Origin: Scatophagus argus
Taxonomy: Eukaryota; Chordata; Actinopteri; Scatophagidae
Direction: 5' to 3'
Assembly: GCF_020382885.2 (NCBI RefSeq)
Contig: NC_058508.1
Span: forward strand, 1,232,055-1,296,054
Length of the DNA: 64,000 bases
The notes beneath the pieces were generated by a model. That model was not told the DNA's origin. It ran no database searches and saw nothing but the letters and a program-made list of their open reading frames with translations. Positions within the stretch are counted from its first letter, which is position 1, and each line of letters begins with the position of its first letter. This document shows positions 33,478 to 43,217 of this stretch, one piece after another. The translations under genes and the position numbers were made by a program.

Positions 33478-34740
33478 TATCCAGGTTTGTTTTACTATAC
33501 TTGTGGGGATAGGCATCAAAAATAGCTTGACAACAATTGGAAAACAGCTTATCTACAAGCTTACAACGTGTTGGTCACTATCTAACCATCCTGGGCTTCT
33601 AGAACACCTCAGCAGTGCCACAGGCTGATCACCCCTGTACCACACCACACTGACGCAGTTATTTGTTCTAAACGGGCACCGATCTGACCACCTAACCTGG
33701 CTGCCTATCAGCCAGATAGGATGGTCAGATAGGTGGGCCGCACGCATTTTCAGAGCATGTTTATTGTAATGATAAACCATCAATTGATTTGTGGCTTCTT
33801 AGGTCATTTAAGGTTTGAATCCTTTTTTTCTGTAATGTGAGCTATATGCCATAACTATCAAGACAAACAAAAAAAGGTTTGGAATATTTTGTTATGTGCA
33901 ATGAAAGGTAGACTATTTAAGTTCAACTTTTTTGAATTAGAGATGCACTGAATCTTTTCCAAATTGTAAACCTAACTAGTCTTTATCTTAAAACAATCAT
34001 TTTTCTCGTGAGGACCAGAAAAATGGTTCTCACAATGTCTATTTTTTAATTCTACGATAGTTGGTAGACATTTGGTCCTTGCTCACTTATACTCTCTCAC
34101 TTGCTCTCTTGCATTCTTTCTTTGTTTCTTTTTTAGCCTGGAACTAACATGGTGGAGTACCTCCATGAGGCCAAGGCATCCAGGCCATACCCTCATGTCT
34201 TGACACTGGGAAATAACAATCACCATCCATCTCAAGCCTTTGTCATCATCGCTGGACAGGCTTTGGAGCAAGACGCACTGCTTCAGGCTATCGATGTCTG
34301 CTTCAAGGCATTCTTCATCTTGGACATTAAATACCCAAAAGAGTGTGAACATGTGTGGGAATTCCTACAAAGTGTCATTTATGAAATTCCCGGAGGGGAG
34401 TCCAAACTAGTACGGTTTCTCCAAAGTAGAATACTTGCTTGCCCTCAAGGGCAGCTTGTTTCTGCCAAGCAAACAGGTGTTTGAAAAATGGACACTGTTA
34501 ACTGTTGTCAGTTGTTTTACTGACACTGATTTGAACTGTTCCTGTTCTTGAACATTTTATATTGTTATTTTGTAATACATTTTTACGAAGATTCCAGGAT
34601 TGTTTAAGTGTTTATTGCATAATATATGCTTTGCATGACCAAATCTAGCATGTATTTTGTTGTAGGTTTGTAGTTGAACATTTTTATAGATATGGGTAGT
34701 GTATTGCAATTTATTTGGATAGATTACTGAACAAATATAT

Positions 34741-35008
34741 GTAGTTGAAACAACACAGAATTGTAATTAATTTGACCCAGCATTTGGGTAGAATATATAA
34801 CAAATACGTGTGGTTGAATTTACCCAGATTTGCAGTTAATTTGACCCAGCATTTGGGTAGAATATATAACAAATATGTGTGGTTGAATTTACCCAGATTT
34901 ACAGTTAATTTGACCCAGCATTTGGGTAGAATATTTAACAAATATGTGTGGTTGAATTTACCCAGATTTGCAGTTAATTTGACCCAGCATTTGGGTAGAA
35001 TATTTAAC
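34741..35008 (+). repeat. 69-bp tandem repeats, right subterminal block of putative CACTA element
   Basis: Four head-to-tail units (about 34,740-34,807, 34,808-34,876, 34,877-34,945, 34,946-35,008), each containing AATTTGACCCAGCATTTGGG and GTGTGGTTGAATTTACCCAG. The unit is 69 bp (23 codons), so both strands show spurious open frames with a 23-residue repeat. The position, 256 bp after the SAM-gene stop and before a CACTA-like end, suits a subterminal repeat array. Confidence 0.85.
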
Positions 35009-35145
35009 TCATCTGTTGGGTTAAAATGGACCAACCCATCTTGCTGGGTCAAATTAACTACTGCTGGGCTGGTGCTATATTGACCCAGCAGTTGAGTTAT
35101 AGAACAGCCCAAATTGGGTTATTTTTAACCCACCAGTTTTTAGTG
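35009..35145 (+). repeat. Putative CACTA/EnSpm right terminus
   Basis: Further GGGTTA/TGACCCAGCA repeats in both orientations lead into a short palindrome (AAATTGGGTTATTTTTAACC) and then CACCAGTTTTTAGTG, ending at 35,145. Read inward this is CACTAAAAACTGGTGGGTTA, the form of a CACTA-superfamily terminal repeat. The opposite terminus was not found, so the element boundary is inferred from one side. Confidence 0.5.
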
Positions 35146-35149
35146 TGTA

Positions 35150-35335
35150 GAGTAGCCAGTTAACCTAATGTGCATGTTTTTGGTATTGTGGGAGGAAGCC
35201 GGAGAACCCGCAGAAAACCCACGCAGGCACAGGGAGAACATGCAAACTCCACCTAGAAGGGCCCAGACCGGGATTCGAACCTGGAACCCTCTTGCTATGA
35301 GGTGACAGTGCTAACCACTGCACCACCGTCCCGCC
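35150..35335 (-). mobile_element. tRNA-derived SINE, antisense
   Basis: The reverse complement starts GGCGGGACGGTGGTGCAGTGG, including an A-box-like TGGTGCAGTGGTTAGC, and has a B-box GGTTCGAATCCC. Both are internal RNA polymerase III promoter elements. It continues into a widespread fish SINE body (GGAGTTTGCATGTTCTCCCT and CTCCGGCTTCCTCCCACA). Its 3' tail stops at CTACTCTA, directly against the putative CACTA end. Confidence 0.85.
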
Positions 35336-36700
35336 CTGTACACAAAAACGGTCATTTTTGCTTGCAAATATAGGCCTGCTTCCGTGATTTATTAATCATG
35401 GTTAACAAATTTTAATATTTATTTTATGTAATCAACAACAAATCGTTATACTTTGCTAGATCATAAAACAAATGTTTACATGCTTTTTTTAGCTTACTTA
35501 TTCACCTCATGATGGTTTATAAACTGAAATAACCATTTTTTTTTTGCAATGAAGTCAGCTCCAAGAAAATGGGTCACTGGAATGAGCTGGAATTATTCCA
35601 TCATTACTTATACTTGCTCCAAAATATTAAGGCACTCAAAACAACTGAGCTATTACAACAGCAATTCATTTCTGAGTGAGGTTGTTTTCATGAGTCCAAC
35701 TGTTTTTCCAAGCTGAAGTTATGTTACTTCTTTTATCAAGATATACTGTTAGGTTTTATAGTGAAACAGGTCAGGAAAAGGAGTAAATTACTTCCGTCTT
35801 GGAAGAGAACGCATATAAAAATGCTAAAACTTTCTTTTCATTCAGAGACCATATTTGTTAAAAAGTGAGCACCAGCAGAAAAATAGTCACAAATAACTAT
35901 TAAAATTTGTAATTACTTAATGATTACTTAAAATCCCTACACAGCCTTTTTACTGCCCCGAAAAGCCTCTAATCACTTTTGCTTTTCAAGAATGAGTGAC
36001 TGGGACCTTGCTGTGGAGGCATCATTAAATGAGAGTTGCTTTCCTTTGCAACAAGTCATTTTCTTTTGGTTGGATATTGCGACTTGTGCAAGACAGGGAT
36101 TGGCAGAAACTCATCCAAGTCTTGGGAGAAAGACACCTCAGGATTGAAGGTTCTCGGTTCTGTTCTGTTCTCGGCAGTGTCTGCATGTATTACCTTCAGC
36201 ATTTTGCATGTAATGGTGCAGTGTGGTTGGCCCATGGATTTCTCTGATATATATGGACATTTTATAGAAGACCGAAATATACTGTACTTCATCAGACTGC
36301 TCACTTTCAACAGTTTCAGGGTGGTACCATTGGTATGCAGGGTCTGTGATAGCAATTTGGAAAAAAAAGCTGTTTGTGTAAATAGGAAGAAAGTAAGTAA
36401 ATATGATGCCATGGGTTTTAAAAAAACATTTTAAAAACTTTTATTCATTATGCCAACATGAGTGAAGCATAAAGCAATGTAAAGTCATAAGCAGAGAGCA
36501 CACTTCATCATTTTAGGTCTTGTCCATTCATTTAGACAAGCCTGTTTTATCTGATAGGATTATTGTTCTGCAATCAGTCTCAGAAACTGCAACAGTCTAA
36601 GTTGTTTCTTTTTTATTATTATATTATATATATTATATTATTTTATATTATCACAAAATGACCGGTTGATAGATTAGTATCCATTTTTTTTTCCTTATGA
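35336..36700. other. Between SINE and PIM-like gene, no gene recognised
   Basis: AT-rich sequence in which several short open frames overlap on both strands (36,029-36,434). None shows a recognisable domain or splice context. Confidence 0.35.
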
Positions 36701-36940
36701 TGTGATATGGCTTTCGCCATAAGCACAAATCATAAGCAGCTCCTGACCCGGCCCAAGCTCTCTAAGAAGACGAGGAAAAACTCCCCAAAACCTTGAGGCC
36801 AGATGAAAAATGGGAAGAAACCTCGGGAAAGGCAATTCAAAGAGAGATCCTCCTCTCCGCGGACGGCCGGGGGGCCTAAAGGAACTGTAGTTGGTCTAAC
36901 CGGAGCACCCGGAGAAAACCTGACGGTCCTGGTGAAGAAA
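36700..36940 (-). repeat. Probable antisense LINE 3' UTR fragment
   Basis: The phrases AAAAACTCCCCAAAACC, GGGAAGAAACCTCGGGAAAG and AGAGAGATCCTCCTC resemble the antisense 3' UTR blocks of the L2-type LINEs elsewhere in the window (compare 9,020-9,110). It lies just 3' of the PIM-like gene. Confidence 0.5.
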
Positions 36941-37015
36941 AACTAGAACAGAATTAGTTCTTGTATTGTGAATGTATTGTATTGGCATGAACTCGTGTGT
37001 GAGTGTAGTGTTGGT

Positions 37016-40000
37016 TTATCTGAGCCATGGGTGAAGCTGGAGCTCCTTCAGGGTAGGTCGCAGCATGTAGGATGTGTTTAAACACTTCTGTAAGAAATCC
37101 TGGCAATCTGGAGGGAAAGAAAGATGAGAAAGTTGGAGCTGACAGCCACAGTGATTCCTCAGGAGGTGAATGGAAATGAACAGCTCTGTGTTTGCATATG
37201 AGTACGTTTTTCTTACCTCTGGACAGCTCATCGCTGATTGGCAGCTCATGTCTGAGGAAACCTGTGGTATCAAATCGGACTGTTCTGTGGAGCAGCTCAT
37301 ATAAGACCACTCCCATCTGCCACACTGTGGTGGGGCCGGGCCTGTAGGTATAATGACTGTACCACTCCGGAGGGACGTGTTGGGGGGTACCTACAATACA
37401 CACAAGTGATAATAATTGAGGATGAAAAGCGTCTTTCTTTAAACATTAAAGTCACAGGCAGGTAAATTAGTGAGAGGCAGAAGAAAAAGCCAGATGGCTT
37501 ACCACAGAAGACACGGTAAACTGATGTTTTCTTGAAGAAACAGCTCAGTCCAAAGTCAATGACACGAACACGCGGCACATCTGAGCTGGTCTCAATCAGG
37601 ATGTTTTCCGGTTTGATATCCCGATGAAAGATGCGCTTATCCTCCAGTTCATTTGCAGCATCAACCAACTGTTTAAGTATGATCTGGAAGAGAGGGACAC
37701 AAATAGAAAAGTGAGGGATCGGAGTGGGGAGACGGACTGTGAGGAGGTTCAACAGTTTGTGTCATGGCTGTGGGGTTTGGGTTAACTTTGGCTTAACTGC
37801 TGTGATTCAAAGCTGACAACAAACAACAGCAGGACAAAACTTTTGATCAGCAACATTTCAAACCCACAGACACCCAAAAAATGTCCATCAGAGATGGTCA
37901 TAATTTCAGTTTGTTTTGTCATCCAAACCAGATTGCTTCCAACCTGTCTGAGAGCCTACACAGGTTGCTTCTTACTCCATCAGAGACATGGAGCCTCCTA
38001 CAACATAAAGCTGTAAGAACATGTAGGACTTTGGTTTTAGGTTCTTCCTTGTGTTTCCACTGTGGAAAACCAGAATATTTTCCACAGACATGATGGAAAA
38101 GGTGACATGGTTTTAGATACCGAGACAAATGGGCAGCACAGTCCGCTGTGGCACAAAGAGGTGCTAATAAGAAACACAAGGAGAACCTGTGGCAATAGCT
38201 ATATGTTACAGTATGTTACAGGTAAGTCACAAGTCATTAAGTTCTTGTTTGAAACACACACACACACACACACACACACGCTCGAGCAGCTTACCTTTGC
38301 CTTGTCCTCCTGTAAGTGGCCTCTGTTTGTCCTGATGTAATTTAAAAGGTCCATACATGGCATTGGTCTTTCCAGCACCAGGATGAGCTCCTGGTCCAGA
38401 TCATACCAGTCCAGGAGTGACACGGGTGCTGATTCCTCCATTAATCCAGTTCTTCCAGCTTGGAGTTTTAACATCACAGCCACCTCAGCTGAGAGTTCTT
38501 TCCCATTTCGTCTCTGAAACGTTGAAGCAAAAATGGTGTAAGAGAAGGAGAAGCTCCACAGGTTTAGAGAAAAGCGTGATTCATCAAACACACATTCACT
38601 GGGCTGAGTGCAGCGTCCTGTTTGGTGTTGCTCACTTACCTCTTTGCACAACACTTTGTCTTTTGCTATGTGTTTGATGGCAACCTACAAGACACAAATG
38701 GCACTTTGGTTAGCACTTCCTGATCAGACTGTGTGTGTGTACATATGAGTGAGTGTGTGTATGAGTGAATGTGTGTAAATGTATGTTTCACAATGTGTGT
38801 ATCATACTCACAGGTAAATGATCTTCTTTGCGGTAGCCAGCAAACACACATCCACAGCCTCCTTCACCGAGATGATTCTCCTGCTGGTATTTGGCCTCAA
38901 ATTCAGCTAAACAGACAAACACATGTTTTGTTTAGTTGCCAGGAGCATCAGTTACACATTAAAAAAGCTCTAAAATGAATCCTTTCTAGAGTGATTCTGA
39001 AAAAGATGGGCCGCCGTGTGGAACAAAGGAAACAAAATGTGACAACTTGCTCATCCTTTCTGGCATATACTCCACTGAAAACAGTTTGAAAACTATATAT
39101 TTATGAGCAGTGACTTTTGTGCATACATGTTTATAATGAATTTGATGCCAGGAGCACAGTTCAAACATGCTGCTATAGGGGCTACAAAAGGCTGGGGCAA
39201 AAACTCAAAACCACCTGTACATAACATTACACTGTGTTTCCAAATCAGGGCATCAGTGTGACCATTAATGTGACTGTTTTGTGTTGCACATTAACATGAA
39301 GTCAAAGCTTATGTTAATTACTACTTACCTCTTCGGGAATCTATCAAATCCTTCATGGTTGGCCGGCCCTTCCTTCTCTTTGCGCAGGGTTCTTCTTCAT
39401 CAGCGGCAGCCTTCCTCTTTCCAGTCCTCTTGCTCACATCCTCCACTGTTGTACCGCACCTACTGGACTGTGTGCTGCTGCTCCCTTCAAAGGACAAGAG
39501 AAAAAGAGGACCACCAGGTTAATGACCAGTCACTAATGGAGAAAATAAGTCCATCTTTGTCATTCAGTGACTTCCAAAATAACAAACTAATTTTCTTTTC
39601 CAACATCTCTTAGTTAAAGAAATATTTTGTCATTTCAGGAAATACGCATCCCAACACATGCTTGAGCTGTTATTAGGTTAGCATAAAGACTCCTGAGGCA
39701 AAGGGAAAACAGTTCGCCTGCTCCCTTCCAAACTGAAAATAGCCGCATCAAAACCCTCTAAAGCTGAGACATTAAAAATCATTTTTCATTATGGTCTCAT
39801 GGTCTTTCTCTGTGAATGTAGGTTTGGTTTTGTTTGTTCAGGTTTGACATTTAACTAATGATGTTGAACGCTAACTTCACATGATTCGCTTACCATTGCC
39901 AGTGTCCGCAGACGAGGCCGATCCTGATTCCTTCTCAGCCTGGTTGTAGTTCAGTCTTCTCCTCTTTGTCTTTGAGAGTCCATCTTCACCTTCTCTGACT

Positions 40001-40071
40001 TTTCTCTTCAAGTTCTTCTTGAGCGATTCCTTCTTAGTGTCGCTCAGGGGTTCAGAGTTGTTATTTGACAT
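37016..40071 (-). CDS. PIM-like serine/threonine kinase, complete (8 exons)
   Basis: Exons, 5' to 3' on the minus strand: 39,894-40,071; 39,329-39,484; 38,812-38,906; 38,640-38,684; 38,295-38,513; 37,503-37,683; 37,217-37,390; 37,016-37,107 (TAA). All borders are GT-AG with consistent phases, giving 379 residues. After a basic leader (about 110 residues) comes a full kinase domain: glycine loop LGEGGCGCVFAG, lysine in VAIKHIAKDK, glutamate in SAEVAVML, hinge LVLERPMPCMDLLNYI, catalytic loop FHRDIKPENIL, VIDFGLSCFF, and GTPQHVPPEW with TVWQMGVVLYELL. The proline in the hinge (ERPMP) and the PPEW motif are PIM-family traits; PIM kinases are constitutively active and lack a regulatory phosphorylated loop. 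All catalytic residues are present. The gene crosses the junction of the duplicated segments: exon 1 lies in copy B, the other exons in the single-copy part of the window. Confidence 0.92.
38251..38280 (+). repeat. (CA)n microsatellite in PIM-like gene intron 5
   Basis: A run of ACACAC just downstream of exon 5 (on the minus strand), close to its splice donor. Confidence 0.9.
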
Positions 40072-40799
40072 GATGATATTACAGAAATTTCAAATCTGAT
40101 AACTTCCAGTAACAAGTGAATGTGGATCCAACACGTGTGTGCGTGTGTGAGCTCTCTCAGGGATCAAAGGAACGTGTTCTAGCAAACAGAACCCGGAATG
40201 TGCTTTGATGATATGAACTGGCTGGTGTTCCAGAATATGCAAATTAGAGTGTACAGTAACTTGTATGAGAGATGTCAAGGTAAATTATCTTTATTATTGT
40301 TTTCATATTTCTTTAGTTTTACCCCCCCAAAAAACGTAGCCAATGAGTTTCCATGAGTTTTAGGTCACTCACGAGAGGTGCAAAAACTCCAAGGTTTTCC
40401 ATATCCAAAGTGTCATACATCATCTGAACTGCACAGAAGGGCCATCTGAGTAGAGTGGAGGGCTGAGTCGTTCTTAACTGGCCAGTTAGCTAACACCCAA
40501 TAAACCACACATTCTTTGTGCAATTTTTGGGTTATGATAGTGAAAACGACTGATCTGTAAGGTCAATGATATCCTGTGGTGCCTTCTGTGATGCACGGAG
40601 AATAGTTTGCATTTTCAAATAGACTGCAGCCAGATTGTGTCGTAACCGCTCTGTTAATCCTTCAGCGTTACTGAGACAGTTTCACTTTTTCTGAAAGCCG
40701 CACTGAATCAAGTTCGAAGTCATCATGTCTAAGTCGTTTTGCACTACTTGGTCACTGTATGTGAGGACGCAGAGCAGTGACATGCTTCTCTGTAGCACA
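40072..40799. other. PIM-like gene upstream region (copy B)
   Basis: Promoter-side flank of the complete PIM-like gene, the counterpart of 517-1,244; no other gene seen. Confidence 0.4.
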
Positions 40800-41245
40800 G
40801 GTGCACCACAGGAAACAGTTTTGGCTCATTTTCTGTTCACTCTCTATACTTTGGGTACAACACTCCAACCTGCCACCAGGGTAACGACCTCCACATCAAC
40901 GTTGGTAAAACCAAGGAGCTGGTGGTGGAGTTCAGCAGACGCCAACACACCCCACCCGCACTGGTGAACATCCAGGGAACAGACATCGGGAGAGTCACCT
41001 CCTACAAGGGTGTTCACCTCAACCAAAAGAGCCAAAACAGACTCTTCCTTCTCAGGAGGCTGAGAGCCTTTGGAATACAGGGTCCACTCCTCACGAGCTT
41101 CAACGACTCTGTGGTGGCATCAGCCATTTTTTATGGTGTGGTCTGCTGAGCAGGCAGCATCTCTGCCCGGGACAAAAAAAGGGTGGACAAACTGGTGAGG
41201 AGGGCCAAAAAAAAGTTGTGTCGTATCTGCCAAGGCCCACAGCTT
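40800..41245 (+). pseudogene. Degenerate LINE reverse transcriptase fragment (copy B)
   Basis: Counterpart of 1,245-1,690 with the same frame change and internal stop. One difference is a Gln in place of Lys in the stretch VHLNQKSQNRLFLLRRL. Confidence 0.7.
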
Positions 41246-41368
41246 ACAGAAAGAATGGACAGTGGAAAAGTGACAGAAGGTTGTCTGTAGAGGACATCCT
41301 GGGCTTTCCAGTGATATGTCATGTGATGGGTTTGCATGAAGGGAACTTTACTTTTTTTCTTTATCAAG

Positions 41369-41816
41369 ATGGCCGCCATACCAACAACCACATTTTATGG
41401 AAAGAGGAGAGGTAAGTCAAATATTCTTTATCTGTTGATATTTTTTCCATGATAATTATATATATTCTTGTTTATTGACATATCAGTAACAATATTTTTA
41501 CATCTGAAAACAGTTTTATTGTTTCTGTTTTGAAATAACAGTAATTTAATGAATGTCAATTGTAGTGGACACCAGGATCATTTTAATGTATTTAATGACT
41601 GCACATTGTTGAGAAAAAAGTGAAGCAGAGAGGATTCTATACGGGAAAATAGAGTGAGATTCAGATTTGGAGCTGCCAGATGAGGAAAAGGATGAGGATG
41701 AGTATCAGCCTGTGATAGGGGAAGATGGGGATGAAGAGGGAGAGGAAGAAAATGCAGGAGTCAGAGTCAGAGAGAGACCAGGAAAGTCATCGTGCTCTGT
41801 GGGCCAGGACTAACTT
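41369..41816 (+). pseudogene. Possible piggyBac-like N-terminal exon remnants (copy B)
   Basis: Counterpart of 1,814-2,261: start exon MAAIPTTTFYGKRRG with a GTAAGT donor, then the acidic DSDLELPDEEKDEDEYQP stretch. Same damage; tentative assignment. Confidence 0.3.
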
Positions 41817-42759
41817 GTATGTTTTAATTGGTTTCAGCCTATTGTATTCAATCTTATTGTCATTTTTAGAGTTTTGTAATATTTGTACTATGTGTAACTG
41901 CTGTTAAATATATGTAAGTTTTCTATATGCTCATGATTTTGGTCAATAGGGAGTAATATCACATCCATGACAATGAAATTACTGCATTAATCCAAATTGA
42001 TGTGTAAAAAATTAACTGGTACTCCTTTTATTAACTTGAATTTATTTGTGTTTTTTTTTCTTCATCCATCATAATAGATTCACACCTGTGCTACCTGGGT
42101 TTCCTGCCTTTCAACATGACTGCTAAAATATGCAGAGGAAAAAGAAATGCAGAACTGCTTATGTTCTTATGTCTTATTCTATAGTTCACTGTTGAATTAA
42201 ATACAATTGGTTTTTTGTCCTTGCAAGCTACAAGCAACAAGCAACAGAAAAGTGATACAGAATTTTACTGTTTTTGATCAAAGTAAATGTGTTCTTTGGT
42301 TAATATCACTCTAAAGACATAATCTGTTCATTTTTTATATTCTGAATTCACTTCTATTTTCACACGGAAATCGTCCTGTTGTACTCCACAGTGGACATGA
42401 TGTGAAATTAAAATGCTAAATATATTCAAAAAAATCTAAATTGTATGATGTTTTTTTTTTAGGTCCAAATAGATAGGAAATCACACAAAAAAAGAAACTG
42501 TAAGACACTTTTTTTTCTTCAGTTCTCAGGAGGAGATGCACTGGGCTGTACTGTATGTGTGGCTACTTTGTGGTTATGTGGGCTCTTTCTAGTAGATAGG
42601 CTTGTGCTACATATCACATCTTATATGCAGCTTTGATTTCGTATTTGTTCATTTCAGTTCATTTGTGTGGGGTGGATGAATTTGTGCAGGTAATTTTGAA
42701 CTCTGCTGGCTGAGGGGAGCAAAGAATGGCCTCCAGAAACTTTTTGAGCAAGAGTTGTT
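41817..42759. other. AT-rich stretch without recognisable gene (copy B)
   Basis: Counterpart of 2,262-3,204; no supportable coding region. Confidence 0.4.
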
Positions 42760-42893
42760 CAAGGTCAAGGTCAAGGAGATTTTTTTTTATTGTCATTACA
42801 ACCGTGTGTGTAGTGCATACAGCCATGACACAACGTTCCTCCAGGATACTACATGGTGCTTAAAAAAGGAGTACAAATATTGAGTATAGAGAT

Positions 42894-43174
42894 TGTTATG
42901 ACCGGCTCAAAGTCACAACACATTAAGGTAAAATGATACTAGATCTGATGCAAGAAAAGCATATTTATTTACAACAAAAGATGGTTAACACAAACAAAGG
43001 CTGGGATCCTGTGCCAGGGAGATGAGAGAGAGAGAGGGCGGAGAAAAGAGCCACTTATATAGGCCACACCCACAGCTTGATGCAGGTGCCCTGCATCTTC
43101 TCTCAGGAAACTGCACCTAGAACACAGACAGACACACATACAAGGGACAGCAAAATATACAATGGCACGTAACA
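42894..43174 (-). repeat. Gmr1-like 3' LTR (element orientation)
   Basis: On the element strand it begins TGTTACGTGCC and ends CCGGTCATAACA. It includes a TATATAAGTGG segment (complement at about 43,054-43,064) that could be a TATA box. Confidence 0.92.
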
Positions 43175-43185
43175 CCCCCTCCCTT
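43175..43185 (-). promoter_or_regulatory. Polypurine tract of Gmr1-like element
   Basis: The minus strand reads AAGGGAGGGGG immediately before the 3' LTR, where the plus-strand DNA primer is expected. Confidence 0.8.
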
Positions 43186-43217
43186 AAGATGACAGCCCTG
43201 CTGTCAGCATCAACCTC

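Larger units (their letters stand above)
16212..34484 (+). pseudogene. SAM-domain gene (SAMD3-like), copy A, broken
   Basis: Coding exons with GT-AG borders and matching phases: 16,212-16,278; 16,638-16,747; 20,247-20,393; 28,643-28,725 plus 29,999-30,058; 30,922-31,006; 31,610-31,748; 31,846-32,033; 32,143-32,284; 33,220-33,359; 34,137-34,484 (stop). Spliced, they would give about 502 residues. Exons 1-2 form a SAM domain (LTEWQLTDFIERF, EEEIDEESFRLLDEATINQL). Later exons encode ILVSHLIEKFGE, KKALALGLVQSFPSL, NHRPATGFLEERLRNIRKRL and PRLMTKGM, the pattern of fish SAMD3-like proteins. Damage: an L2 LINE splits exon 4, and four bases are missing at the donor after 31,006 (copy B has GTGAGT). 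A possible extra exon at 20,618 (ESISSLKIADVN) ends in a stop. The gene encloses a Tnp2-like ORF and may be a transposon component. Confidence 0.8.

Noticed and set aside
34741..35008. CRISPR-like repeat array
   Set aside because: The units are contiguous tandem copies without spacers, in eukaryotic DNA.
34711..35112. Repeat proteins of 112 and 133 residues on both strands
   Set aside because: They are by-products of a 69-bp DNA tandem repeat whose period is a multiple of three.
36029..36434. Overlapping ORFs of 72-132 residues
   Set aside because: No domain, no splice context, and mutually overlapping on both strands.
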